Source of the DNA: Aurelia coerulea
Lineage: Eukaryota; Cnidaria; Scyphozoa; Semaeostomeae; Ulmaridae
Reading direction: 5' to 3'
Length of the DNA stretch: 64,000 nt
Assembly: GCA_039566865.1 (NCBI GenBank)
Contig: CM076947.1
Span: 3,355,501 to 3,419,500, forward strand
In this document: positions 34,301-47,642 of the stretch, piece by piece
How positions within the stretch are numbered: position 1 is the first letter of the stretch
Layout of the letters: each line of letters begins with the position of its first letter
Position numbers and translations under genes: made by a program
The notes under the pieces: generated by a model
Databases searched by the model: none
Told to the model about the DNA's origin: nothing
Seen by the model: the letters and a program-made list of their open reading frames with translations, nothing else

Positions 34301-37300
34301 GCTTTTGCTAAAGTTGCTCTATGAATAGCTTTAATCAAATATTATTCTCTTCGACTGCCTGCTTCTACATTAAACAGATTCATCAATAAGAAACATTAAT
34401 GGGACATTTTTTCAATAATATTTTCTAATATCCTCTAATGCATATTCTTTGGATAGTAAGTATTAGATATAGCTTTCAATGCAGTTATTTCATAAATAGC
34501 TTTGATTGAATATGATTAACTTCGACAGGCCTCCTCCTTCTACTTGAAAGAAGATTTATCAATAAGAAACATTAGTGGGACATTTTTTCAAGACCATTTT
34601 CTAAGATCATCTACTGTATTTTCTTTGGAAAGTAAGAGGTAGGTGTAGCTTTTGCTAAAGTCGTTCTATGAATAGCTTTAATCAAATATTATTCTCTTCG
34701 ACTGCCTGCTTCTACATTAAACAGATTCATCAATAAGAAACATTAATGGGACATTTTTTCAATAATATTTTTCTAAAATCTATACCGTATTTTCTTAGGA
34801 TAGGAAGGAGTAGATATGGATTTCACTATTTGGTTTTCACAGCTTTTATCAAATATGATTCTCTTTGACTGATGCTTCTTCGTGAAACAATATTCATCAA
34901 TAAGAAACATTTATGGGACATTATCTCATGCATTTCCCTATATGTCATATTCAATGATTTATAAGGATGATAAGAAGTAGATATAGCTTCCGCTGCAATC
35001 ATTCTATGAATAGCTTTAATTCAACATGATTTTCTTCGACAGACCCTCTTCTTCATGAAACAATATCCATCAATAAGAAACATTAATGGGACATTTTTTC
35101 AAGACCATTTTCTGAGATCATCTACTGTATTTTCTTTGGAAAGTAAGAGGTAGATGTGGCTTTTGCTAAAGTTGCTCTATGAATAGCTTCAATCAAATAT
35201 TATTCTCTTCGACTGCCAGCTTCTACATTAAACAGATTCATCAATAAGAAACATTTATGGGTTATTTTTTCAATAATATTTTTCTAAAATCTATACCGTA
35301 TTTTCTAAGGATAGGAAGTAGTAGATATGGATTTCACTATTTGGTTTTGGCAGCTTTAATCATATATGATTCTCTTTGACTGATGCTTCTTCGCGAAACA
35401 ATATTCATCAATAAGAAACATTAATGGGACATTTTTTCAAGACCATTTTCTAAGATCATCTACTGTATTTTCTTAGGATATTAAGAAGTAGATATAGCTT
35501 TTGATGCAGTAATTCTATAAATGGTTTTAAATAAATATGATTAACTTCGACAGGCCTCTTTCTACACGAAAGAGGAGTCATTAATAAGAAACATTAATGG
35601 GACATTTTTTCAAAACATTTTCTAATATCATCTACTGTATTGTCTTTGGAAAGGAAGAGGTAGATGTAGCTTTTGCTAAAGTCGTTCTATGAATAGCTTT
35701 AATCAAATATTATTCTCTTCGACTGATGCTTCTTCATGAAACAATATTCATCAATAAGAAACATTAAGGGACATTTTTTCAAGACCATTTTCTAAGATCA
35801 TCTACTGTATTTTCTTTGGAAAATAAGAGGTAGATGTGGCTTTTGCTAAATTCGCTCTATTAGTAGCTTTAATCAAATGTTATTCTCTTCGACTGCCTGC
35901 TTCTACATTAAACAGATTCATCAATAAGAAAAGTTAATGGGACATTTTTTCAATAATATTTTCTAATATCATCTAATGCATTTTCTTTGGATAGTAAGTA
36001 ATAGATATAGCTTTCAATGCAGTCATTTTATAAATAGCTTTGATTGAATATGATTAACTTCGACAGGCCTCCTCCTTCTACTTGAAAGAAGATTTATCAA
36101 TAAGAAACATTAATGGGACATTTTTCACTAACATTTTCTAATATCATCCATCGTATTTTCTTTGGAAAGTAAGAGTTAGATATAGCTTTTACTAAAGTCG
36201 TTCTATGAATAGCTTTAATCAAATATTATTCTATTCGACTGCCTGCTTCTACATTAAACAGATTCATCAATAAGAAACATCAATGGGACATTTTTTCAAT
36301 AATATTTTTCTAAAATCTATACCGTATTTTCTTAGGATAGGAAGTAGTAGATATGGATTTCACTATTTGGTTTTGGCAGCTTTAATCATATATGATTCTC
36401 TTTGACTGATGCTTCTTCGGGAAACAATATTCAACAATAAGAAACATTAATGGGAATTTTTTTCAATAACATTTTCTAATATCATCTAATGCATTTTCTT
36501 TGGATAGTAAGTATTAGATATAGCTTTCAATGCAATCATTTTATAAATAGCTTAGATTAAATATGATTAACTTCGACAGGCCTCCTCCTTCTACTTGAAA
36601 GAAGATTTATCAATAAGAAACATTAATGGGACATTTTTTCAAGACCATTTTCTAAGATCATCTACAGTATTTTTTTAGGATATTAAGAAGTAGATATAGC
36701 TTTTGATGCAGTCATTCTATAAATGGTTTTAAATAAATATGATTAACTTCGACAGGCCTCTTTCTACATGAAAGAGGATTCATTAATAAGAAACATTAAT
36801 GGGACATTTTTTCAAAACATTTTCTAAGATCATCTACTGTATTTTCTTTGGAAAGGAAGAGGTAGATGTAGCTTTTGCTAATGTCGTTCTATGAATAGCT
36901 TTAATAAAATATTATTCTCTTCGACTGATGCTTCTTCATGAAACAATATTCATCAATAAGAAACATTAATGGGACATTATCTCATTCATTTCCCTATATG
37001 TCATATTCAATGATTTATAAGGATAGTAAGAAGTAGATATAGCTTCCGGTGCAATTATTCTATGAAGAGCTTTAATTAAATATGATTTTCTTCGACTGAC
37101 CTGCTTCTTCATGAAACAATATCCATCAATAAGAAACATTAATGGGACATTTTTTCAAAAACATTTTCTAAGATCATCTACTGTATTTTCTATGGAAAGT
37201 AAGAGGTAGGTGTAGCTTTTGCTAAAGTCGTTCTATGAATAGCTTCAATCAAATATTATTCTCTTCGACTGCCTACTTCTACATTAAACACATTCATCAA

Positions 37301-38501
37301 TAAGAAACATTAATGGGACATTTTTTCAATAATATTTTTCTAAAATCTATACCGTATTTTCTTAGGATAGGAAGTAGTAGATATGGATTTCACTATTTGG
37401 TTTTGGCAGCTTTAATCATATATGATTCTCTTTGACTGATGCTTCTTCGTGAAACAATATTCATCAATAAGAAACATTAATGGGACATTTCTTCAAGACC
37501 ATTTTCTAAGATCATCTACAGTATTTTCTTAGGATATTAAGACGTAGATATAGCTTTTGATGCAGTAATTCTATAAATGGTTTTAAATAAATATGATTAA
37601 CTTCGACAGGCCTCTTTTTACATGAAAGAGGATTCATGAATAAGAAACATTAATGGGACATTTTTTCAAAACATTTTGTAATATCATCTACTGTATTTTC
37701 TTAGGATATTAAGAAGTAGATATAGCTTTTGATGCAGTAATTCTATAAATGGTTTTAAATAAATATGATTAACTTCGACAGGCCTCTTTCTACATGAAAG
37801 AGGATTCATGAATAAGAAACATTAATGGGACATTTTTTCAAAACATTTTCTAATATCATCTACTGTATTTTCTTTGGAAAGGAAGAGGTTGATGTAGCTT
37901 TTGCTAAAGTCGTTCTATGAATAGCTTTAATCAAATATTATTCTCTTCGACTGATGCTTCTTCATGAAACAATATTCATCAATAAGAAACATTAAGGGAC
38001 ATTTTTTCAAGACCATTTTCTAAGATCATCTACTGTATTTTCTTAGGATATTAAGAAGTAGATATAGCTTCCGGTGCAATCATTCTATGAATAGCTTTAA
38101 TTAAATATGATTTTCTTCGACTGACCTGCTTCTTCATGAAACAACATCCATCAATAAGAAACATTAATGGGACATTTTTTCAAGACCATTTTCTAAGATC
38201 ATCTACTGTATTTTCTTTGGAAAGTAAGAGGTAGATGTGGCTTTTGCTAAATTCGCTCTATTAATAGCTTTAATCAAATATTATTCTCTTCGACTGCCTG
38301 CTTCTACATTAAACAGATTCATCAATAAGAAAAATTAATGGGAAATTTTGTCAATAATATTTTCTAATATCATCTAATGCATTTTCTTTGGATTGTAAGT
38401 AATAGATATAGCTTTCAATGCAGTCATTTTATTAATAGCTTTGATTGAATATGATTAACTTCGACAGGCCTTCTCCTTCTACTTGAAAGAAGATTTATCA
38501 A

Positions 38502-39917
38502 TAAGAAACATTAATGGGACATTTTTTCAAGACCATTTTCTAAGATCTAATGGGACATTTTTTCAAGACCATTTTCTAAGATCATCCACTGTATATTCTT
38601 TGGAAAGTAAGAGGTAGATGCAGCTTTTGCTAAAGTCGTTCTATGAATAGCTTCAATCAAATATTATTCTCTTCGACTGCCTGCTTCTACATTAAACAGA
38701 TTCATCAATAAGAAACATTAATGGGACATTTTTTCAATAATATTTTTCTAAAATCTATCCCGTATTTTCTAAGGATAGGAAGTAGTAGATATGGATTTCA
38801 CTATTTGGTTTTGGCAGCTTTAATCATATATGATTCTCTTTGACTGATGCTTCTTCGGGAAACAATATTCAACAATAAGAAACATTAATGGGAATTGTTT
38901 TCAATAACATTTTCTAATATCATCTAATGGATTTTCTTTGGATAGTAAGTATTAGATATAGCTTTCAATGCAGTCATTTTATAAATAGCTTAGATTAAAT
39001 ATGATTAACTTCGACAGGCCTCCTCCTTGTACTTGAAAGAAGATTTATCAATAAGAAACTTTAATGGGACATTTTTTCAAGACCATTTTCTAAGATCATC
39101 TACTGTATTTTCTTAGGATATTAAGAAGTAGATAGAGCTTTTGATGCAGTCATTCTATAAATAGCTTAGATTAAATATGATTAACTTCGACAGGCCTCCT
39201 CCTTGTACTTGAAAGAAGATTTATCAATAAGAAACATTAATGGGACATTTTTTCAAAACATTTTCTAATATCATCTACTGTATTTTCTTTGGAAAGGAAG
39301 AGGTAGAGGTAGCTTTTGCTAATGTCGTTCTATGAATAGCTTTAATAAAATATTATTCTCTTCGACTGATGCTTCTTCATGAAACAATATTCATCAATAA
39401 GAAACATTAATGGGACATTATCTCATTCATTTCCCTATATGTCATATTCAATGATTTATAAGGATAGTAAGAAGTAGATATAGCTTCCGGTGCAATTATT
39501 CTATGAAGAGCTTTAATTAAATATGATTTTCTTCGACTGACCTGCTTCTTCATGAAACAATATCCATCAATAAGAAACATTAATGGGACATTTTTTCAAG
39601 ACCATTTTCTAAGATCATCTACTGTATTTTCTTTGGAAAGTAAGAGGTAGATGTGTCTTTTGCTAAAGTCGCTCTAAGAATAGCTTTAATCAAATATTAT
39701 TCTCTTCGACTGCCTGCTTCAACATTAAACAGATTCATCAATAAGAAACATTAATGGGACATTTTTTCAATAATATTTTCTAATATCATCTAATGCATTT
39801 TCTTTGGATTGTAAGTAATAGATATAGCTTTCAATGCAGTCATTTTATTAATAGCTTTGATTGAATATGATTAACTTCGACAGGCCTTCTCCTTCTACTT
39901 GAAAGAAGATTTATCAA
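38502..39917. repeat. 1,380-bp higher-order repeat with a 36-bp duplication
   Basis: Same monomer order as 25621-27000. It is 1,416 bp long because a 36-bp segment of the first monomer is duplicated in tandem (38512-38547 and 38548-38583). Removing it gives exactly 1,380 bp. Confidence 0.85.
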
Positions 39918-41291
39918 TAAGAAACATTAATGGGACATTTTTTCAAGACCATTTTCTAAGATCATCCACTGTATATTCTTTGGAAAGTAAGAGGTAGATG
40001 TAGCTTTTGCTAAAGTCGTTCTATGAATAGCTTCAATCAAATATTATTCTCTTCGACTGCCTGCTTCTACATTAAACAGATTCATCAATAAGAAACATTA
40101 ATGGGACATTTTTTCAATAATATTTTTCTAAAATCTATCCCGTATTTTCTAAGGATAAGAAGTAGTAGATATGGATTTCACTATTTGGTTTTGGCAGCTT
40201 TAATCATATATGATTCTCTTTGACTGATGCTTCTTCGGGAAACAATATTCAACAATAAGAAACATTAATGGGAATTGTTTTCAATAACATTTTCTAATAT
40301 CATCTAATGGATTTTCTTTGGATAGTAAGTATTAGATATAGCTTTCAATGCAGTCATTTTATAAATAGCTTAGATTAAATATGATTAACTTCGACAGGCC
40401 TCCTCCTTGTACTTGAAAGAAGATTTATCAATAAGAAACTTTAATGGGACATTTTTTCAAGACCATTTTCTAAGATCATCTACTGTATTTTCTTAGGATA
40501 TTAAGAAGTAGATATAGCTTTTGATGCAGTAATTCTATAAATGGTTTTAAATAAATATGATTAACTTCGACAGGCCTCTTTCTACATGAAAGAGGATTCA
40601 TGAATAAGAAACATTAATGGGACATTTTTTCAAAACATTTTCTAATATCATCTACTGTATTTTCTTTGGAAAGGAAGAGGTAGAGGTAGCTTTTGCTAAT
40701 GTCGTTCTATGAATAGCTTTAATAAAATATTATTCTCTTCGACTGATGCTTCTTCATGAAACAATATTCATCAATAAGAAACATTAATGGGACATTATCT
40801 CATTCATTTCCCTATATGTCATATTGAATGATTTATAAGGATAGTAAGAAGTAGATATAGCTTCCGGTGCAATTATTCTATGAAGAGCTTTAATTAAATA
40901 TGATTTTCTTCGACTGACCTGCTTCTTCATGAAACAATATCCATCAATAAGAAACATTAATGGGACATTTTTTCAAGACCATTTTCTAAGATCATCTACT
41001 GTATATTCTTTGGAAAGTAAGAGGTAAATGTGTCTTTTGCTAAAGTCGCTCTAAGAATAGCTTTAATCAAATATTATTCTCTTCGACTGCCTGCTTCTAC
41101 ATTAAACAGATTCATCAATAAGAAACATTAATGGGACATTTCAATAATATTTTCTAATATCATCTAATGCATTTTCTTTGGATAGTAAGTATTAGATATA
41201 GATTTCAATGCAGTCATTTTATAAATAGCTTTAATTGAATATGATTAACTTCGACAGGCCTCCTCCTGCTACTTGAAAGAAGATTTATCAA
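39918..41291. repeat. 1,380-bp higher-order repeat copy, 6 bp shorter
   Basis: It follows directly on the preceding unit. Length is 1,374 bp because the last monomer lacks six bases of its T tract (gggacatttcaataat at about 41133). The e monomer here is the catgaaagagg hairpin variant rather than the cttgaaagaag variant of the copy at 25.6 kb, so it has been exchanged. Confidence 0.8.
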
Positions 41292-44200
41292 TAAGAAACA
41301 TTCATGGGACATTTTTTCAAGACCATTTTCTAAGATCATCTACTGTATTTTCTATGGAAAGTAAGAGGTAGATGTAGCTTTTGCTAAAGTCGTTCTATGA
41401 ATAGCTTCAATCAAATATTATTCTCTTCGACTGCCTACTTCTACATTAAACAGATTCATGAATAAGAAACATTAATGGGACATTTTTTCAATAATATTTT
41501 TCTAAAATCTATACCGTATTTTCTTAGGATAGGAAGTAGTAGATATGGATTTCACTATTTGGTTTTGGCAGCTTTAATCACATATGATTCTCTTTGACTG
41601 ATGCTTCTTCGGGAAACAATATTCGTCAATAAGAAACATTAATGGGAATTTTTTTCAATAACATTGTCTAATATCATCTAATGAATTTTCTTTGGATAGT
41701 AAGTATTAGATATAGCTTTCAATGCAGTCATTTTACAAATAGCTTAGATTAAATATGATTAACTTCGACAGGCCTCCTTCTACTTGAAAGAAGATTTATC
41801 AATAAGAAACATTAATGGGACATTTTTCAAGACTATTTTCTAAGATCATCTACTGTATTTTCTTTGGAAAGTAATAGGTAGATGTGGCTTTTGCTAAAGT
41901 CGCTCTTTGAATAGCTTTAATCAAATATTATTCTCTTCGACTGACCTGCTTCTTCATGAAACAATATCCATCAATAAGAAACATTAATGGGACATTTTTT
42001 CCAGACCATTTTCTAAGATCATCTACTGTATTTTCTTTGGAAAGTAAGAGGTCGATTTGGCTTTTGCTAAATTCGCTCTATTAATAGCTTTAATCAAATA
42101 TTATTCTCTTCGACTGCCTGCTTCTACATTAAACAGATTCATCTATAAGAAAAATTAATGGGACATTTTTTCAATAATATTTTCAAATATCATCTAATGC
42201 ATTTTCTATGGATAGTAAGTAATAGATATAGCTTTCAATGCAGTCATTTTATAAAAAGCTTTGATTGAATATGATTAACTTCGACATGCCTCCTCCTTCT
42301 ACTTGAAAGAAGATTTATCAATAAGAAACATTAATGGGACATTTTTCACTAACATTTTCTAATATCATCTACTGTATTTTCTTTGGAAAGTAAGAGTTAG
42401 ATGTGTCTTTTGCTAAAGTCGCTCTATGAATAGCTTTAATCAAATATTATTCTCAACGACTGCCTGCTTCTACATTGAACAGATTCATCAATAAGAAACA
42501 TCAATGGGACATTTTTTCAATATTATTTTTTTTAATCTATACCGTATTTTCTTAGGAAAGGAAGTAGTAGATATGGATTTCACTATTTGGTTTTGGCAGC
42601 TTTAATCATATATGATTCTCTTTGACTGATGCTTCTTCGGGAAACAATATTCATCAATAAGAATCATTAATGGGACATTTTTTCAATAACATTTTCTAAT
42701 ATCATCTAATGCATTTTCTTTGGATAGTAAGTATTAGATATAGCTTTCAATGCAGTCATTTCATAAATAGCTTAGATTAAATATGATTAACTTCGACAGG
42801 CCTCCTCCTTCTACTTGAAAGAAGATTTATCAATAAGAAACATGAATGGGACATTTTTTCAAGACCATTTTCTAAGATCATCTACTGTATTTTCTTTGGA
42901 AAGTAAGAGGTAGATGTAGCTTTTGCTAAAGTCGCTCTATGAATAGCTTTAATCAAATATTATTCTCCTCGACTGCCTGCTTCTACATTAAACAGATTCA
43001 TCAATAAGAAACATTAATGGGACAGTTTTTGAATAATATTTTCTAATATCATCTAATGCATTTTCTTTGGATAGTAAGTGTTAGATATAGCTTTCAATGC
43101 AGTTATTTCATAAATAGCTTTGATTGAATATGATTAACTTCGACAGGCCTCCTCCTTCTACTTGAAAGAAGATTTATCAATAAGAAACATTAATGGGACA
43201 TTTTTCACTAACATTTTCTAATATCATCTACTGTATTTTATTTGGAAAGTAAGAGTTAGATGTGGCTTTTGCTAAAGTCGCTCTATGAATAGCTTTAATC
43301 AAATATTATTCTCTTCGACTGCCTGCTTCTACATTAAACAGATTCATCAATAAGAAACATCAATGGGACATTTTTTCAATTTTATTTTTTTTAATCTATA
43401 CCGTATTTTCTTAGGATAGGAAGTAGTAGATATGGATTTCACTATTTGGTTTTGACAGCTTTAATCAAATATGATTCTCTTTGACTGATGCTTCTTCGTG
43501 AAACAATATTCATCAATAAGAAACATTAATGGGACATTATCTCATGCATTTCCCTATATGTCATATTCAATGATTTATAAGGATAGTAAGAAGTAGATAT
43601 AGCTTCCGCTGCAATCATTCTATGAATAGCTTTAATTAAATATGATTTTCTTCGACTGACCTGCTTCTTCATGAAACAATATCCATCAATAAGAAACATT
43701 AATGGGACATTTTTTCAAGACCATTTTCTAAGATCATCTACTGTATTTTCTTTGGAAAGTAAGAGGTAGATGTGGCTTTTGCTAAAGTCGCTCTATGAAT
43801 AGCTTTAATCAAATATTATTCTCTTCGACTGCCTGCTTCTACATTAAACAGATTCGTCAATAAGAAAAATTAACGGGACATTTTTTCAATATTATTTTTC
43901 TAAAATCGATACCGTATTTTCTTAGGACAGGAAGTAGTAGATATGGATTTCACTATTTGGTTTTGGCAGCTTTAATCATATATGATTCTCTTTGACTGAT
44001 GCTTCTTCGGGAAACAATATTCATCAATAAGAAACATTAATGGGACATTTTTTCAAGACCATTTTCTAAGATCATCTACAGTATTTTCTTAGGATATTAA
44101 GACGTAGATATAGCTTTTGATGCAGTAATTCTATAAATGGTTTTAAATAAATATGAAACTTCGACAGGCCTCTTTCTACATGAAAGAGGATTCATGAATA

Positions 44201-46262
44201 AGAAACATTAATGGGACATTTTTTCAAAACATTTTCTAATATCATCTACTGTATTTTCTTTGGAAAGGAAGAGGTTGATGTAGCTTTTGCTAAAGTCGTT
44301 CTATGAATAGCTTTAATCAAATATTATTCTCTTCGACTGATGCTTCTTCATGAAACAATATTCATCAATAAGAAACATTAAGGGACATTTTTTCAAGACC
44401 ATTTTCTAAGATCATCTACTGTATTTTCTTAGGATATTAAGAAGTAGATATAGCTTCCGGTGCAATCATTCTATGAATAGCTTTAATTAAATATGATTTT
44501 CTTCGACTGACCTGCTTCTTCATGAAACAACATCCATCAATAAGAAACATTAATGGGACATTTTTTCAAGACCATTTTCTACGATCATCTACTGTATTTT
44601 CTTTGGAAAGTAAGAGGTAGATGTGGCTTTTGCTAAATTCGCTCTATTAATAGCTTTAATAAAATATTATTATCTTCGACTGCCTGCTTCTACATTAAAC
44701 AGATTCATCAATAAGAAAAATTAATGGGAAATTTTGTCAATAATATTTTCTAATATCATCTAATGCATTTTCTTTAGATAGTAAGTGTTAGATATAGCTT
44801 TCAATGCAGTCATTTTATTAATAGCTTTGATTTAATATGATTAACTTCGACAGGCCTTCTCCTTCTACTTGAAAGAAGATTTATCAATAAGAAACATTAA
44901 TGGGACATTTTTTCAAGACCATTTTCTAAGATCATCCACTGTATATTCTTTGGAAAGTAAGAGGTAGATGTAGCTTTTGCTAAAGTCGTTCTATGAATAG
45001 CTTTAATCAAATATTATTCTCTTCGATTGCCTGCTTCTACATTAAACAGATTCATCAATAATAAAACATTAATGGGACATTTTTTCAATATTATTTTTCT
45101 AAAATCTATGCCGTATTTTCTTAGGACAGGAAGTAGTAGATATGGATTTCACTATTTGGTTTTGGCAGCTTTAATCATATATGATTCTCTTTGACTGATG
45201 CTTCTTCGGGAAACAATATTCATCAATAAGAAACATTAATGGGACATTTTTTCAAGACCATTTTCTAAGATCATCTACAGTATTTTTTTTAGGATATTAA
45301 GCAGTAGATATAGCTTTTGATGCAGTCATTCTATAAATGGTTTTAAATTAATATGATTAACTTCGACAGGCCTCTTTCTACATGAAAGAGGATTCATCAA
45401 TAATGAAACATTAATGGGACATTTTTTCAAAACATTTTCTAATATCATCTACAGTATTTTCTTAGGATATTAAGAAGTAGATATTGCTTTTGATGCAGTA
45501 ATTCTATAAATGGTTTTAAATAAATATGATTAACTTCGACAGGCCTCTTTCTACATGAAAGAGGATTCATGAATAAGAAACATTAATGGGACATTTTTTC
45601 AAAACATTTTCTGATATCATCTACTGTATTTTCTTTGGAAAGGAAGAGGTTGATGTAGCTTTTGCTAAAGTCGTTCTATGAATAGCTTTAATCAAATATC
45701 ATTCTCTTCGACTGATGCTTCTTCATGAAACAATATTCATCAATAAGAAACATTAAGGGACATTTTTTCAAGACCATTTTCTAAGATCATCTACTGTATT
45801 TTCTTAGGATATTAAGAAGTAGATATAGCTTCCGCTGCAATCATTCTATGAATAGCTTTAATTAAATATGATTTTCTTCGACTGACCTGCTTCTTCATGA
45901 AACAACATCCATCAATAAGAAACATTAATGGGACATTTTTTCAAGACCATTTTCTAAGATCATCTACTGTATTTTCTTTGGAAAGTAAGAGGTAGATGTG
46001 GCTTTTGCTAAATTCGCTCTATTAATAGCTTTAATCAAATATTATTCTCTTCGACTGCCTGCTTCTACATTAAACAGATTCATCAATAAGAAAATTTAAT
46101 GGGAAATTTTTTCAATAATATTTTCTAATATCATCTAATGCATTTTCTTTGGATTGTAAGTAATAGATATAGCTTTCAATGCAGTCATTTTATTAATAGC
46201 TTTGATTGAATATGATTAACTTCGACAGGCCTTCTCCTTCTACTTGAAAGAAGATTTATCAA

Positions 46263-47642
46263 TAAGAAACATTAATGGGACATTTTTTCAAGACCATTTT
46301 CTAAGATCATCCACTGTATATTCTTTGGAAAGTAAGAGGTAGATGTAGCTTTTGCTAAAGTCGTTCTATGAATAGCTTCAATCAAATATTATTCTCTTCG
46401 ACTGCCTGCTTCTACATTAAACAGATTCATCAATAAGAAACATTAATGGGACATTTTTTCAATAATATTTTTCTAAAATCTATCCCGTATTTTCTAAGGA
46501 TAGGAAGTAGTAGATATGGATTTCACTATTTGGTTTTGGCAGCTTTAATCATATATGATTCTCTTTGACTGATGCTTCTTCGGGAAACAATATTCAACAA
46601 TAAGAAACATTAATGGGAATTGTTTTCAATAACATTTTCTAATATCATCTAATGGATTTTCTTTGGATAGTAAGTATTAGATATAGCTTTCAATGCAGTC
46701 ATTTTATAAATAGCTTAGATTAAATATGATTAACTTCGACAGGCCTCCTCCTTGTACTTGAAAGAAGATTTATCAATAAGAAACTTTAATGGGACATTTT
46801 TTCAAGACCATTTTCTAAGATCATCTACTGTATTTTCTTAGGATATTAAGAAGTAGATAGAGCTTTTGGTGCAGTCATTCTATAAATAGCTTAGATTAAA
46901 TATGATTAACTTCGACAGGCCTCCTCCTTGTACTTGAAAGAAGATTTATCAATAAGAAACATTAATGGGACATTTTTTCAAAACATTTTCTAATATTATC
47001 TACTGTATTTTCTTTGGAAAGGAAGAGGTAGAGGTAGCTTTTGCTAATGTCGTTCTATGAATAGCTTTAATGAAATATTATTCTCTTCGACTGATGCTTC
47101 TTCATGAAACAATATTCATCAATAAGAAACATTAATGGGACATTATCTCATTCATTTCCCTATATGTCATATTCAATGATTTATAAGGATAGTAAGAAGT
47201 AGATATAGCTTCCGGTGCAATTATTCTATGAAGAGCTTTAATTAAATATGATTTTCTTCGACTGACCTGCTTCTTCATGAAACAATATCCATCAATAAGA
47301 AACATTAATGGGACATTTTTTCAAGACCATTTTCTAAGATCATCTACTGTATTTTCTTTGGAAAGTAAGAGGTAGATGTGTCTTTTGCTAAAGTCGCTCT
47401 AAGAATAGCTTCAATCAAATATTATTCTCTTCGACTGCCTACTTCTACATTAAACAGATTCATCAATAAGAAACATTAATGGGACATTTTTTCAATAATA
47501 TTTTCTAATATCATCTAATGCATTTTCTTTGGATAGTAAGTGTTAGATATAGCTTTCAATGCAGTCATTTTATAAATAGCTTTGATTGAAAATGATTAAC
47601 TTCGACAGGCCTCCTCCTTCTACTTGAAAGAAGATTTATCAA
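46263..47642. repeat. 1,380-bp higher-order repeat copy
   Basis: It starts with the same catccactgtatattc type a variant and runs exactly 1,380 bp to the next unit of the same phase. The order of types is the same as at 25621-27000. The following monomer (attcatgggac, ctatggaaagt) matches those at 28381, 33001 and 41292, so the block extends beyond one unit. Confidence 0.8.
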
